Shown piece by piece: positions 35,778-45,262 of a DNA stretch of 64,000 bases. The DNA comes from Aquamicrobium sp. LC103 (lineage in GTDB: Bacteria > Pseudomonadota > Alphaproteobacteria > Rhizobiales > Rhizobiaceae): assembly GCF_001014615.2 (NCBI RefSeq), contig NZ_LBCQ02000001.1, forward strand, positions 372,001 to 436,000. Reading direction: 5' to 3'. Within the stretch, counting starts at the first letter, position 1. The number at the start of each line of letters is the position of its first letter. The notes beneath the pieces are model-generated. The model ran no database searches, had not been told where the DNA came from, and saw only the letters and a program-made list of their open reading frames with translations. The position numbers were made by a program, and so were the translations under genes.

Positions 35778-38183
35778 TCAGGCGCGCAGCACGCCGCCGG
35801 TCTGCTTGCCGACATTCTCGACGATCCTGGCCGCGAGCGCCTCGAAATCCTCGTCCGTCAAGGTCTTGTCGACCGGCTGGATCGCCACCTCGATGGCGAC
35901 GGACTTCTTGTCGTCGCCGAGCGCAGCGCCCTCGAACACGTCGAAGACGCGCACGCCGGTGATCAGCTTCTTGTCGGCCGAGCTCGCCGCGCGCGTCAGC
36001 GCCGCCGCCTCGACGGACCTGTCGACGACGAAGGCGAAGTCGCGGCGCACCGCCTGGAAGGGCGAGATGTCGAGGCGCGGCTTGGTGCGTGTCGGCTTGG
36101 CCTTCGGCTCCGGAATCGCGTCGACGAAGATTTCGAAGCCGCAGAGCGGGCCGGACACGTCGAGCGCCTCCAGCGTCTTCGGGTGGAACTCGCCGAAGGT
36201 GCCGAGCACGACCTTGGGGCCGAGCTTGAACGTGCCGGAGCGGCCCGGATGGTACCAGGCGGGACCGCCGGCCTCGACCTGCAGCTTGTCGACCGGCGCG
36301 CCACAGGCCTCGAGCACCGCGAGCGCGTCCGCCTTGGCATCGAACACGCCGACCGCCTGGGCATTGCCGGCCCAGTGGCGGCCCTGCCCGTCCATGCGCG
36401 CCGTACCGCGCCGCACGCCGCCAGCGACCCGGCGCTGGTCTTCCGGCCGGTCGCCCTCATATGTGCCGGAGACCTCGAACAAGGCCACGTCGGCGAAGCC
36501 GCGATCGGCGTTGCGTTGCGCGGCCGCGACGAGGCCGGGCAGAAGCGAAGGGCGCATGTCGGACATGTCGGAGGCGATCGGATTGGCGAGCTTGAGCGCC
36601 GGCCGGCCGCCGCCGAAGAGCTCCGCATGGCCCGCCGGGATGAACGACCAGGTGACGGCCTCCATCATGCCGCGAACCGCGAGCGCGCGCTTCGCCGCGC
36701 GGGTGCGAACCTGCAGCGTCGTCAGGATGCGGCCGTTGACGGCGTCATGGCTGACGAGCGGCTGCGGCGCGATCTTGTCGACGCCGTTGATGCGCATCAC
36801 CTCCTCGACGAGATCGGCCTTGCCTTCGACGTCCGGCCGCCAGGACGGCACCGCCACGTCGATGACATAGCCGCCGCCGCGCGGCTCGAAGCCGAGGCGT
36901 TCGAGGATGGCGACGCTCTCCTCGGCCGGAACGTCGATGCCGGTCAGGCGTCGAACCTCCAGCGTCGGGAACGTGACGACCCTGGGCTGGTAGCCGGCAT
37001 AGCCGACGACCTCCGTCTCGCTCGGCGTGCCGCCGCAGAGATCCGTCACCAAGCGGGTGGCGAGCTCGATGCCGGGAACCATGAACTCCGGATCGACGCC
37101 GCGCTCGAAGCGATAGCGCGCATCGGTGATGATGCCGAGCGTGCGGCCGGTGCGGGCCACGTTGAGGGGCTCCCACAGCGCCGATTCGATCAGCACGTCG
37201 GTCGTCGCCTCGTCGCAGCCGGAATGCTCGCCGCCCATGACTCCGGCGATCGATTCGACACCATTGTCGTCGGCGATGACGCATATGCCGGAATTCAGCT
37301 CATATTCGCGGCCGTCGAGCGCCAGCACCTTCTCGCCGTCGAAGGCGCGGCGCACCACGAGGTCGCCCGCCACCTTCGCCGCGTCGAAGACATGCAGCGG
37401 CCGGCCGCGATCGAAGGTCATGTAGTTGGTGATGTCGACCAGCGCGTTGATCGGGCGCAGGCCGATGGCGATCAGCCGCTGCTGCAGCCATTTCGGCGAC
37501 GGACCGTTCTGGACGCCGCGCACGAGGCGGAGCGCGAAGCCGGGGCAGAGATCGGGCGCCTCGATCGACAGCTTGACCGGGCATTCGCCCTCGCCCGCGA
37601 CCGGCTCGACCGTGCCGTCCTTCAGCCGTCCGAGGCCGCTGGCGGCGAGATCGCGCGCGATGCCGTGGACGCCGGTGGCGTCGGGGCGGTTCGGCGTCAG
37701 GTTGATCTCGATGACCGGGTCGTCGAGTTTCGCCCATGCGGCGAAGCTCTCGCCCACCGGTGCATCCTCGGGCAGGTCGATGATGCCGTCATGCTCGTCG
37801 GAAAGCAGGAGCTCGCGCTCCGAGCACATCATGCCGAAGCTTTCCACGCCGCGGATCTTGCCGACCGAAAGCGTGACGTCGATGCCGGGCACATAGGTGC
37901 CGGGCGCGGCGAAGGCGCCGACGAGGCCGGCGCGCGCGTTGGGCGCGCCGCAGACGACCTGCACCGGCTGGCCGGAACCGGTGTCGACGCTCAGCACCCG
38001 AAGCTTGTCGGCGTCGGGATGCTTCTCGGCGGTCAGCACCCTGGCGATGACGAAGGGCTTAAGCGCCGACTTGTCATCGACGGATTCGACTTCCAGCCCG
38101 GTCATCGTCAACCGCTCGCAGATCTCCTCGAGCGTGGCGTCGGTTTCGAGATGGTCTTTCAACCAGGAAAGCGTGAATTTCAT
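35778..38183 (-). CDS. pheT: Phenylalanyl-tRNA synthetase beta subunit
   Basis: This 801-residue subunit has the usual bacterial order: an N-terminal tRNA-binding EMAP-like domain ([20 protein letters not shown], about 45-64), the B3/B4 editing region, the B5 domain, the inactive synthetase core and a C-terminal anticodon-binding FDX-ACB domain ending in [17 protein letters not shown]. It pairs with PheS as a heterotetramer that charges tRNA-Phe. The gene is separated from pheS by a small GFA-family gene. Only 21 bases lie between that gene and the pheT start. Confidence 0.96.
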   Translation of the reverse strand: MKFTLSWLKDHLETDATLEEICERLTMTGLEVESVDDKSALKPFVIARVLTAEKHPDADKLRVLSVDTGSGQPVQVVCGAPNARAGLVGAFAAPGTYVPGIDVTLSVGKIRGVESFGMMCSERELLLSDEHDGIIDLPEDAPVGESFAAWAKLDDPVIEINLTPNRPDATGVHGIARDLAASGLGRLKDGTVEPVAGEGECPVKLSIEAPDLCPGFALRLVRGVQNGPSPKWLQQRLIAIGLRPINALVDITNYMTFDRGRPLHVFDAAKVAGDLVVRRAFDGEKVLALDGREYELNSGICVIADDNGVESIAGVMGGEHSGCDEATTDVLIESALWEPLNVARTGRTLGIITDARYRFERGVDPEFMVPGIELATRLVTDLCGGTPSETEVVGYAGYQPRVVTFPTLEVRRLTGIDVPAEESVAILERLGFEPRGGGYVIDVAVPSWRPDVEGKADLVEEVMRINGVDKIAPQPLVSHDAVNGRILTTLQVRTRAAKRALAVRGMMEAVTWSFIPAGHAELFGGGRPALKLANPIASDMSDMRPSLLPGLVAAAQRNADRGFADVALFEVSGTYEGDRPEDQRRVAGGVRRGTARMDGQGRHWAGNAQAVGVFDAKADALAVLEACGAPVDKLQVEAGGPAWYHPGRSGTFKLGPKVVLGTFGEFHPKTLEALDVSGPLCGFEIFVDAIPEPKAKPTRTKPRLDISPFQAVRRDFAFVVDRSVEAAALTRAASSADKKLITGVRVFDVFEGAALGDDKKSVAIEVAIQPVDKTLTDEDFEALAARIVENVGKQTGGVLRA

Positions 38184-38204
38184 CGGTCTCTTCCAGTCAC
38201 TCGG

Positions 38205-38603
38205 TCAGCGGTCGACGGAGAATCCGTCAAAATGCGGGAGGTCGTCGGCCATGTGCACAAACGGCAGCCGCCGCCTGGAGAAGGCATGCACGGTGGGCGG
38301 GTAGCGCTCGGGTTCGTCCATGAAGCCCAGGGCCAGGTAGACCTCGCCCGGCAGCTTGTCGTCGCGATAGCCGATCTGGCTGCCGCAATGGCCGCAGAAG
38401 CTGCGAACGACTCCGCCCGCGCGCCAGGTCTTCGCCTCGCCGTGCCATGTCAGGTCTTTCTCCCTGAAGCCGACGAAGGCCATGACCGGCGCGCCCGTCT
38501 GCTTGCGGCAGTCGCGGCAATGGCAATAGGAACGCAGAAAGGGTTCCGCGCCGGCCTCGGTCGCGATCAAGCCGCAACGGCAGGATCCGGTGTGGGCGCT
38601 CAT
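38205..38603 (-). CDS. GFA/CENP-V family zinc protein
   Basis: This 132-residue protein has the glutathione-dependent formaldehyde-activating (GFA) fold. Cysteines at 8, 10, 27, 29, 32, 70 and 73 (SCRCG, CHCRDC, CGHCG) match the family's zinc-binding pattern. True GFA activity has been questioned, so only the zinc-binding fold is safe. It starts inside the pheS stop (4-base ATGA overlap) and ends 21 bases before pheT, so it must be cotranslated within the pheST operon. No known link to aminoacylation explains this position. Confidence 0.88.
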   Translation of the reverse strand: MSAHTGSCRCGLIATEAGAEPFLRSYCHCRDCRKQTGAPVMAFVGFREKDLTWHGEAKTWRAGGVVRSFCGHCGSQIGYRDDKLPGEVYLALGFMDEPERYPPTVHAFSRRRLPFVHMADDLPHFDGFSVDR

Positions 38604-39700
38604 CCGTTGCTCAGCCCGCCGAACAGCGTCGGCATGTCGAGCGGGCGGAAGCCGTAATGCGACAGCCAGCGCACGTCCGCGTCGAAGAAGGCGCGCAGGT
38701 CCGGCATGCCGTATTTCAGCATGGCGATGCGGTCGATCCCCATCCCCCAGGCGAAGCCCTGATATTCGTCCGGATCGAGCCCGCCATGGCGCAGCACGTT
38801 GGGATGCACCATGCCGCAGCCGAGGATCTCCATCCAGTCCGAGCCCTCGCCGAAGCGGACCTCGCCCGGGCGCGAGCGGTCGCACTGGATGTCCACCTCC
38901 AGCGACGGCTCGGTGAAGGGGAAGAAGGACGGGCGGAAGCGCATGTTCACGCTCGGCACCTCGAAGAACGCCTTGCAGAACTCGCTGAGCACCCACTTCA
39001 TGTTGGCGACATTGGCGCTCTTGTCGATCACCAGCCCTTCGAGCTGGTGGAACATGGGCGAATGGGTCGCGTCCGAATCCTGCCGGTAGGTCTTGCCGGG
39101 AATGACGATGCGGATCGGAGGCTTCTGCGTCTCCATCGTGCGGATCTGCACGGGCGAGGTGTGGGTGCGCAGAAGCTTGCGCGCGCCGTTCTCGTCCGGG
39201 TTGAAGAAGAAGGTGTCGTGCATCTCGCGCGCCGGATGCCCCTCAGGGAAATTCAGCGCGGTGAAATTGTAGTGGTCGGTCTCGATGTCCGGCCCTTCGG
39301 CGATCTGGAAGCCGAGGTCGCCGAAGATCGCCGCGATCTCGTCGATGATCTGGCTGATCGGATGAATGCGGCCACGCTCGGCGGGCGTCTGGCGCACCGG
39401 CAGGGTCACGTCGACCTTCTCGCCGGCGAGGCGGACCTCGATCGCCGCGTCGCGCAGCTCGGCCTTGCGCGCGGAAAGGGCGTCGGTGACCCGCTGCTTG
39501 AGACCGTTGATCGCCGGCCCCATGGTCTGGCGCTCCTCGGGACTCATCGAGCCGAGCGATTTCAGCTTTTCCGAAACCGAGCCCTTCTTGCCGAGCGCGG
39601 CAATGCGCACGGCCTCGATCGCCGCTTCGTCGGAGGCGGCCGTGATCTCTTCGAGCAGGGAGGCTTCGAGATCAGCGAGATTGGCGTTCTGTTCGCTCAT
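38600..39700 (-). CDS. pheS: Phenylalanyl-tRNA synthetase alpha subunit
   Basis: This 366-residue catalytic subunit has an N-terminal coiled-coil (residues about 5-100) for tRNA contact and a class II synthetase core. Motif 2 is at [19 protein letters not shown] and motif 3 at [17 protein letters not shown]. It catalyses ATP-dependent attachment of phenylalanine to tRNA-Phe together with PheT. It begins 71 bases downstream of the rplT terminator on the same strand, so it belongs to its own or a read-through transcript. Confidence 0.97.
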   Translation of the reverse strand: MSEQNANLADLEASLLEEITAASDEAAIEAVRIAALGKKGSVSEKLKSLGSMSPEERQTMGPAINGLKQRVTDALSARKAELRDAAIEVRLAGEKVDVTLPVRQTPAERGRIHPISQIIDEIAAIFGDLGFQIAEGPDIETDHYNFTALNFPEGHPAREMHDTFFFNPDENGARKLLRTHTSPVQIRTMETQKPPIRIVIPGKTYRQDSDATHSPMFHQLEGLVIDKSANVANMKWVLSEFCKAFFEVPSVNMRFRPSFFPFTEPSLEVDIQCDRSRPGEVRFGEGSDWMEILGCGMVHPNVLRHGGLDPDEYQGFAWGMGIDRIAMLKYGMPDLRAFFDADVRWLSHYGFRPLDMPTLFGGLSNG

Positions 39701-39770
39701 GATGATCGGATTTCACTCGTTGAATTGGTCGGTTCGAGAATGGCACTCGGCATTCGAGTAAGTCGCATCA

Positions 39771-39805
39771 AAAAGAAAAACCCGCGCCAGCCCTGCCAGC
39801 GCGGG
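39771..39805 (-). terminator. Rho-independent terminator after rplT
   Basis: On the minus strand CCCGCGC and GCGCGGG form a 7-base stem around an 11-base spacer, followed by TTTTTCTTTTT. It lies 45 bases after the rplT stop and before pheS. Confidence 0.9.
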
Positions 39806-39849
39806 TTTCCCAAACTGAATTCCAAATGCTTCGGGAAAGACGCTGGTCG

Positions 39850-40251
39850 TTAGGCGACTGCGCTTTCAAAAGCGTTCGGAGTGGTGTCCTTGAGATATTC
39901 GAGCGCGGTCTTCGACTTGGCGACCAGCGCGGCGAATGCCTGCGGCTCGTGGATCGCCATGTCGGAGAGCACCTTGCGGTCGATCTCGATGCCGGCCTTG
40001 TTGAGGCCGTCGATGAAACGACCATAGGTCAGGCCGTGCTCACGGACAGCAGCGTTGATGCGCTGGATCCAGAGCGCGCGGAAATTGCGCTTGCGGTTCT
40101 TGCGGTCGCGATAAGCGTACTGCAGCGACTTTTCGACCGCCTGCTTCGCGACGCGGATGGTGTTCTTGCGGCGGCCGTAGAAGCCCTTGGCGGCTTTCAG
40201 GACCTTCTTGTGCTTGGCGTGGGCGGTGACGCCCCTCTTTACGCGTGCCAT
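39850..40251 (-). CDS. rplT: 50S ribosomal protein L20
   Basis: This 133-residue basic protein is full-length L20, starting [20 protein letters not shown] and containing the conserved [21 protein letters not shown] region. It is needed for early assembly of the large subunit and in several bacteria represses its own operon. It follows rpmI by 34 bases. The last 15 residues are less basic than in E. coli, as is usual in rhizobia. Confidence 0.97.
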   Translation of the reverse strand: MARVKRGVTAHAKHKKVLKAAKGFYGRRKNTIRVAKQAVEKSLQYAYRDRKNRKRNFRALWIQRINAAVREHGLTYGRFIDGLNKAGIEIDRKVLSDMAIHEPQAFAALVAKSKTALEYLKDTTPNAFESAVA

Positions 40252-40285
40252 GTCATGATCTCCTTAAATCTCTTGTCCAACCGGC

Positions 40286-40495
40286 TCAGAGGCCGCCGCC
40301 GTTCGGCAGGAAGTTTTTGACGATCTTCTTGGCATCCGGCTCTGCGAGAACCATCGTGCCGCGGGCGTCGCGAATGAACTTGTTGGAGCGCTTGATCATG
40401 CCGTGGCGCTTGCCGGCAGCGGCGGACTTCACCTTGCCGGTACCGGTGATCTTGAACCGCTTCTTGGCGGCCGATTTGGTCTTCATCTTGGGCAT
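40286..40495 (-). CDS. rpmI: 50S ribosomal protein L35
   Basis: This 69-residue basic protein starts [20 protein letters not shown] and contains the [13 protein letters not shown] segment, diagnostic of L35. GGAG lies 7 bases before the ATG on the minus strand. It is paired with rplT as in nearly all bacteria, but is separated from infC by a methyltransferase-like gene and a 239-base leader. Confidence 0.97.
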   Translation of the reverse strand: MPKMKTKSAAKKRFKITGTGKVKSAAAGKRHGMIKRSNKFIRDARGTMVLAEPDAKKIVKNFLPNGGGL

Positions 40496-40526
40496 TTTGC
40501 TACTCCGTTTTGTTATGCCCACGCCG

Positions 40527-40557
40527 GTCTGCCTGGCAGACGGCTCCGCAAGGAGCC
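40527..40557 (-). promoter_or_regulatory. Candidate structured leader of rpmI-rplT
   Basis: Two adjacent hairpins, GGCTCC-GCAA-GGAGCC (40542-40557) and GTCTGC-CTG-GCAGAC (40527-40541), lie 32-62 bases upstream of the rpmI start. The 239-base region 40496-40734 has no gene. L20-binding leaders control this operon in other bacteria, so these are candidates for such a site; the match is structural only. Confidence 0.4.
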
Positions 40558-40734
40558 AACCCTTCGATCAATTCGGGAGACCGGCAACAGGCCGGCTGCG
40601 TCCCAATTCGCTCGATGTCGGTGTGAGCTTTCAGCATCAAGAACCGCCACGGCATGCCCTGCCGGGCGGCTCGACAACGCGCGCCTCATACCAGCAAGTG
40701 GCCAGCGGCGCAATAGTTCGCTTCGCAAGGGCAT

Positions 40735-41355
40735 TCAGTAGAGCCAGAACAGCACCGGGATCAGCCCGATCTCCTGGCCTTCCTCGATCAGCTCGAAGAA
40801 CGGTATCGAAACGAGGAAGATCAGGCCGTCGAGCAAGGTCGTATTGAAGAGGCGCGGCCTGAAGGTGACTTCGCAATCGTCCCGGAACAGGCGGGGATTG
40901 GGAAGAAAGCGCGGCACCCGGCCGATATAGTCCAGATAGGGCGCTCCGAGCGTTGCCTTGAGATGCCGCTCCTCGCGCAGCGCGACGACGTGGAAGACGA
41001 TCGCGCAAAGCACGGCGAAGAGAGTGGCGACGACATAGCTGCCGGTCTGCGCCCCGACGCCCGCCGCCGCTATCGTCGAGAAGAAATAGAGCGGGTTGCG
41101 CATGACCGAATACGGACCGGTCGAGACGACTTCGGCCGATTTGCGCCCTCCGATATAGAGGATGGACCAAAGCCGCCCGCCGATGCCGACCAGAATGAGC
41201 GCGAGGCCGAGCGACTCGATGCGCTCGTGCATCAGCTCGTTCTGAAGGGAAGCCGCGAAAACGAGAACGAAGCAGATCAGCGCGATGAGCAACGCCAATA
41301 CAAATCTGCGCGCCGACTGATACGAAGCCAGCGACTTGGCATTCTCATCGCTCAT
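40735..41355 (-). CDS. Isoprenylcysteine carboxylmethyltransferase-like membrane protein
   Basis: This 206-residue membrane protein has four or five hydrophobic helices and the ICMT/PEMT family motif TGPYSVMRNPLYFFS followed by REERHLKATLG, which together bind S-adenosylmethionine and methyl acceptor in related enzymes. Bacterial members methylate lipids or unknown small substrates. It lies between infC and rpmI on the same strand, 60 bases after the infC stop. No prenylated-protein pathway is nearby, so its substrate is unknown. Confidence 0.8.
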   Translation of the reverse strand: MSDENAKSLASYQSARRFVLALLIALICFVLVFAASLQNELMHERIESLGLALILVGIGGRLWSILYIGGRKSAEVVSTGPYSVMRNPLYFFSTIAAAGVGAQTGSYVVATLFAVLCAIVFHVVALREERHLKATLGAPYLDYIGRVPRFLPNPRLFRDDCEVTFRPRLFNTTLLDGLIFLVSIPFFELIEEGQEIGLIPVLFWLY

Positions 41356-41415
41356 GACGATCCCTCGTGCGGAACCCGCGCTCGATACGAAGCGCAAGCT
41401 CGGGCGGGATCGTGG

Positions 41416-41952
41416 TTATTTCGGGGCGAGCACCATCATCATCTGGCGGCCTTCCAGCTTCGGCTCGGCCTCGACCTTGGCGATGCCCTCCACTTCCTCG
41501 CGCACGCGGTTGAGAAGCTGCATCCCAAGCTCCAGATGCGCCATCTCGCGGCCGCGGAAGCGCAGCGTCAGCTTGACCTTGTCGCCCTCCTCGAAGAACC
41601 GCCGCACAGCCTTCATCTTCACCTCGTAATCATGGGTGTCGATGTTGGGACGCATCTTGATCTCCTTGATCTCGATGGTCTTCTGTCGCTTGCGCGCCTC
41701 GGCGGCCTTCTTCTGGCTCTGATATTTCATCTTGCCGAGGTCGGTGATCTTGCAGACGGGCGGCTGCTGGTTCGGTGAAATTTCGACGAGATCGAGACCT
41801 GCCTCCTCCGCCATCAAAAGCGCGTCGTTGATCGAAACGACGCCGCGATTAAGGCCTTCCGCGTCGATGAGCTGGACTTGCGGCACGCGGATCTCGAGAT
41901 TTGCGCGGGGGCCTTCCTTGGTCGGCGCCGCGGCTTTGAATGGTCTGCGAAT
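41416..41952 (-). CDS. infC: Translation initiation factor IF-3, ATT start
   Basis: This 178-residue factor has both IF3 domains: the N-terminal domain ([38 protein letters not shown], split at about residues 20-55) and the C-terminal domain ([19 protein letters not shown] and [13 protein letters not shown]). It binds the 30S subunit and rejects non-canonical start codons. The best start is ATT at 41952: AAGGAG lies exactly 9 bases upstream and the protein then begins [10 protein letters not shown] as in relatives. No ATG or GTG near this site fits. An AUU start allows IF3 to limit its own synthesis, as known in E. coli. Confidence 0.94.
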   Translation of the reverse strand: MRRPFKAAAPTKEGPRANLEIRVPQVQLIDAEGLNRGVVSINDALLMAEEAGLDLVEISPNQQPPVCKITDLGKMKYQSQKKAAEARKRQKTIEIKEIKMRPNIDTHDYEVKMKAVRRFFEEGDKVKLTLRFRGREMAHLELGMQLLNRVREEVEGIAKVEAEPKLEGRQMMMVLAPK

Positions 41953-42179
41953 GGTCGTAGTCTCCTTGAATTGTTGACCTTCAGGACATGCTTGCCCGAA
42001 CGGGCGATCGCCATGCCCGGGAAGCGCAGCGAACGTCAATAGCACATGAGTTAAAAAGAATCACGCGGCTGCATAAAAGAGTTGTCGCGCCTTCGACTGT
42101 GTCCCCGGGGCTTCACGGACAATGCCGCAAATGGCAATAGGTTGCCCGCAACATATAGGAACCTGCGGAGAAGATTGCC

Positions 42180-42953
42180 ATGGACGACACAGCGCCGACC
42201 TTCATGGAAGCAGAGGGCGACCGGATCGCGGTGCGCCATCGCGCGGGCGGCGCGCCGGGCATCGTCTGGCTCGGCGGCTACCGCTCGGACATGAAGGGCA
42301 CCAAGGCCGAGGCGCTCGACCAGTGGGCCGAAGCCGGGGGCCGCGCCTATACGCGCCACGACTATTCCGGCCACGGCGAATCCGGCGGCGAGTTCCGCGA
42401 CGGCACGATCTCGCGCTGGCTCGGCCAAAGCCTCGTCGTCCTGCGCCGCTTCACCGAGGGTCCGCAAATCCTCGTCGGCTCCTCGATGGGCGCGTGGATC
42501 GCGCTGCGCATGATCCAGGAATTGCAGAAGGCCGGCGAGGGCAGCCGGATCGGCGGGCTGCTGCTGCTCGCGCCGGCGCCGGACTTCACCAGCGATCTCA
42601 TGGAGCCGCAGCTCACCGACGCGCTTCGGCAGGACCTCGCAACCAGGGGCTATATAGAGGAGCATTCCGAATATTCGCCCGAGCCCAACATCTACACGCG
42701 CGCGCTCTTCGAGGACGGCGCGAGAAACCGCGTGCTTCTGGGGCTGATCGACACGCATTGCCCGGTGCACATCCTGCAGGGCATGGCCGATCCCGACGTG
42801 CCTTACACGCATGCGCTGAAGCTCGTCGAGCACCTGCCGGCCGACGACGTGACGCTGTCGCTGATCCGCGACGGGGATCACCGGCTTTCGCGGCCGCAGG
42901 ACCTCGCCATGATGATCGGCGCGCTGGAAGGGCTGGTCGAGAGAACCCGCTAG
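42180..42953 (+). CDS. Alpha/beta hydrolase
   Basis: This 257-residue hydrolase has the nucleophile elbow VGSSMGAWIAL (S101/S102 region), an oxyanion HG-type segment at WLGGYRSDMKGTKA, an acid near MADPDVPYTHA and a C-terminal histidine in DGDHRLSRPQ. It resembles ABHD10-type mitochondrial hydrolases, which act on acyl thioesters or acyl glucuronides, and such proteins are common in rhizobia. It is cytoplasmic by sequence. It converges with the Lrp-family gene, with 3 bases between the stops. The substrate is not known. Confidence 0.85.
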   Translation: MDDTAPTFMEAEGDRIAVRHRAGGAPGIVWLGGYRSDMKGTKAEALDQWAEAGGRAYTRHDYSGHGESGGEFRDGTISRWLGQSLVVLRRFTEGPQILVGSSMGAWIALRMIQELQKAGEGSRIGGLLLLAPAPDFTSDLMEPQLTDALRQDLATRGYIEEHSEYSPEPNIYTRALFEDGARNRVLLGLIDTHCPVHILQGMADPDVPYTHALKLVEHLPADDVTLSLIRDGDHRLSRPQDLAMMIGALEGLVERTR

Positions 42954-42956
42954 CGG

Positions 42957-43436
42957 TCAAAAGTCGAGCGGCGCGTTCTCGACCACTTCCTTGATGACGA
43001 AGAAGGTGCGCGTCTGGCGCACGCCGGGCAGGCCCAGCAACTGCTCGCCGTGGAGCCGGTTGTACTCCGACATGTCGCGCAGCCTGATCTTCAGGAAGTA
43101 GTCGAAGTCGCCCGCCACCAGATGACAGTCGAGCACGCAGTCGAGTTTTTTCGCCGCCGCCTCGAAAGCCGCGAAGCTGTCCTTCGTCGACCGCTCGAGC
43201 ACCACGCCGACCATAACCAGCGCGCCGCGATCGACCGACGCCGGCTCGACCAGCGCCCTGACCGAGCGGACGTGGCCACGCTCGAAAAGGCGCTGGGTGC
43301 GCCGGTGGCAGGTCGCCGGGCTGATATTGGCCCTGGCGGCCAGCTCGGCATTGGTCAGCCGGCCGTCCCGCTGCAGAAGCCGCAGGATCTTCACGTCGAT
43401 GCGGTCCAGCGCCTCCCTGTCGGAAGAATCTTCCAT
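42957..43436 (-). CDS. acdR: Lrp/AsnC family regulator, probably AcdR
   Basis: This 159-residue regulator has an N-terminal helix-turn-helix (DRIDVKILRLLQRDGRLTNA and SPATCHRRTQRL) and a C-terminal RAM ligand-binding domain (MVGVVLERST, HLVAGDFDYFLKIR). It is divergent from acdS, and in many proteobacteria an Lrp-type AcdR/AcdB protein activates acdS in response to ACC. The ATG at 43436 gives the normal family length; a longer frame runs upstream through the promoter region and was rejected. The regulatory link is inferred from the position. Confidence 0.85.
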   Translation of the reverse strand: MEDSSDREALDRIDVKILRLLQRDGRLTNAELAARANISPATCHRRTQRLFERGHVRSVRALVEPASVDRGALVMVGVVLERSTKDSFAAFEAAAKKLDCVLDCHLVAGDFDYFLKIRLRDMSEYNRLHGEQLLGLPGVRQTRTFFVIKEVVENAPLDF

Positions 43437-43473
43437 AAATTGGCACTCTCTATCCCATTTTTGGCAATCATGC

Positions 43474-43488
43474 ATGTCATATCGACAT
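43474..43488. promoter_or_regulatory. Palindrome in the acdR-acdS intergenic region
   Basis: ATGTC-ATATC-GACAT is an inverted repeat with 5-base arms in the 144-base region between the two divergent starts. Two GGCAAT direct repeats (43463 and 43494) flank it. A TTGGCA at 43461 with ACATAT 18 bases on is a possible acdS promoter overlapping the palindrome. It is a reasonable Lrp-type site. Confidence 0.45.
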
Positions 43489-43580
43489 ATGGATGGCAAT
43501 GCGTCGTAGTATTTTGAAAGCACCTTCCGCGCCACTTGCTGTAGCGTCCTGACGACGCTTTCGCCAAAAGGAACCGCCTC

Positions 43581-44594
43581 ATGCTCGAAAAATTCGCCCG
43601 CTATCCCCTCACCTTCGGCCCAACCCCGATCGAGAGGCTCGCGCGCCTGTCGGCGCATCTCGGCGGCGACGTCGAGCTATACACCAAACGCGACGACTGC
43701 AATTCCGGCCTCGCCTTCGGCGGCAACAAGCTGCGCAAGCTCGAATACATCGTGCCCGACGCGATCGCATCGGGCGCCGACACGCTGGTTTCGATCGGCG
43801 GCGTCCAGTCCAACCATACCCGCCAGGTCGCGGCGGCGGCCGCCAAGATCGGCATGAAATGCCGGCTGGTGCAGGAAAGCTGGGTGCCGTTCGAGGATGC
43901 CGTCTACGACCGCGTCGGCAACATATTGATGAGCCGCGTCATGGGCGCCGAGATCGAACTGGTCGACGAGGGCTTCGACATCGGCATCCGCGAAAGCTGG
44001 GAGCGGGCACTGGAGGACGTCAAGGCGAAGGGCGGCAAGCCCTATGCGATCCCGGCCGGCGCCTCCGTCCACCCGCTTGGCGGTCTCGGCTATGTCGGCT
44101 TCGCCGAGGAGGTGAGGGCGCAGGAGGCCGAGCTGGGATTCGCTTTCGACTACATCGTGGTCTGCACGGTCACCGGCTCGACCCATGCCGGCATGGTGGT
44201 CGGCTTCGCCAAGGACGGACGCCAGCGCAACGTGATCGGCATCGACGCCTCCTTCACGCCGGAAAAGACGCGCGCCCAGGTCCTAGAGATCGCCCGCGGC
44301 ACGGCCGACCTCGTCGGCCTCGGACGCGACATCGAAAATGACGACGTGGTGCTGGTCGAGGACTATGCCTACCCGGTCTACGGCGTGCCTTCGGCGGAAA
44401 CCAACGAGGCGATCCGACTTGCCGCTCGGCTGGAAGGCATGATGACCGACCCGGTCTACGAGGGCAAATCGATGCAGGGCCTCATCGATCTCGTGCGCAA
44501 GGGATATTTTCCCGCCGGCTCGAAGGTGCTCTACGCGCATCTTGGCGGCGTGCCGGCGATCAACGGCTACAGCTACATCTACCGCAACGGCTGA
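43581..44594 (+). CDS. acdS: 1-aminocyclopropane-1-carboxylate deaminase
   Basis: This 337-residue pyridoxal-phosphate enzyme converts ACC, the plant ethylene precursor, to 2-oxobutanoate and ammonia. PLP lysine K50 is in [12 protein letters not shown]293 and E294 (PVYEGKS) and L321 (YAHLGG) correspond to Pseudomonas Y294, E295 and L322. The E/L pair distinguishes genuine ACC deaminase from the related D-cysteine desulfhydrase, so the call is firm. The protein is cytoplasmic. A divergent Lrp-type regulator and a terminator frame it as a single-gene unit. In rhizobia it promotes nodulation and plant growth by lowering ethylene. Confidence 0.95.
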   Translation: MLEKFARYPLTFGPTPIERLARLSAHLGGDVELYTKRDDCNSGLAFGGNKLRKLEYIVPDAIASGADTLVSIGGVQSNHTRQVAAAAAKIGMKCRLVQESWVPFEDAVYDRVGNILMSRVMGAEIELVDEGFDIGIRESWERALEDVKAKGGKPYAIPAGASVHPLGGLGYVGFAEEVRAQEAELGFAFDYIVVCTVTGSTHAGMVVGFAKDGRQRNVIGIDASFTPEKTRAQVLEIARGTADLVGLGRDIENDDVVLVEDYAYPVYGVPSAETNEAIRLAARLEGMMTDPVYEGKSMQGLIDLVRKGYFPAGSKVLYAHLGGVPAINGYSYIYRNG

Positions 44595-44612
44595 TGTGGA
44601 ATTCATCGGCTT

Positions 44613-44663
44613 GATTCAAGAGGTTGTCCGGTTTTCGGCCGGACAGCCTTGAATCGCCTTTTT
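44613..44663 (+). terminator. Rho-independent terminator after acdS
   Basis: GATTCAAG and TTGTCCGG pair with CCGGACA and CTTGAATC around a short TTTTCGG loop, giving about 15 paired bases with one internal mismatch. TTTTT follows at 44659. It begins 18 bases after the acdS stop. Confidence 0.85.
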
Positions 44664-44728
44664 GCCGTTCCCATTTCGAAATCATGCAGTCGCCGGACTG
44701 CACGCAAACCACGAAGGAACGGGTGATC

Positions 44729-45163
44729 ATGACCAAAACCGCATTGATCCGTCCTGCATGGACGCCAGCAACCATCGCGCTGATGGTGATCGGCTTCATG
44801 GTGTTCTGGCCGCTCGGCCTTGCCATGCTCGCCTACATCATCTGGGGCGACCGACTTGAAGGCTTCAAGGGCGACGTGAACCGGGCGACCGACGGCTTCT
44901 TTGCCGGTTGCAGGAAGGCATCCGGTCGCGGATTTGCCCAGACGGGCAATGTCGCCTTCGACGATTGGCGCGAGAAGGAACTCGAGCGGCTCGCCGAAGA
45001 GCGCCGCAAGCTCGACGAGATGCGCACCGAGTTCGACGACTACGCACGCGAGCTTCGCCGTGCCAAGGACCAGGAGGAGTTCGACCGCTTCATGGCGCAG
45101 CGCTCCCGGACCACTCCCGCGAAGCGCGGCAAGCCGGGCAAGGGCGAAGCCAGCGAGGCCTGA
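44729..45163 (+). CDS. DUF2852 domain protein
   Basis: This 144-residue protein has one strong hydrophobic segment (about residues 9-34, WTPATIALMVIGFMVFWPLG) followed by DVNRATDGFFAGC-type sequence and a long charged coiled-coil, EKELERLAEERRKLDEMRTEF. It matches DUF2852, an alphaproteobacterial membrane family of unknown function. The N-terminus is likely on one side of the membrane and the coiled-coil in the cytoplasm. A GAAGGA precedes the ATG; upstream in-frame starts would read through the acdS terminator. Confidence 0.8.
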   Translation: MTKTALIRPAWTPATIALMVIGFMVFWPLGLAMLAYIIWGDRLEGFKGDVNRATDGFFAGCRKASGRGFAQTGNVAFDDWREKELERLAEERRKLDEMRTEFDDYARELRRAKDQEEFDRFMAQRSRTTPAKRGKPGKGEASEA

Positions 45164-45189
45164 CCGTCCCAAACCCGCATCCTCCCGGA

Positions 45190-45223
45190 AACGGCGTCGG
45201 CATCCCCGGCGCCGTTTTCTTTG
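45190..45223 (+). terminator. Rho-independent terminator after the DUF2852 gene
   Basis: AAACGGCG and CGCCGTTT form an 8-base stem around a 13-base loop with inner CGG/CCG pairing. TTTTCTTT follows. Confidence 0.85.
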
Positions 45224-45262
45224 ACGTCCACGCACCGCCGCGAATCGGATAGATTGCCAGCC

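Noticed and set aside
35721-38657. Frame of 978 codons opposite pheT
   Set aside because: Antisense shadow of an intact synthetase gene; no domain and biased composition.
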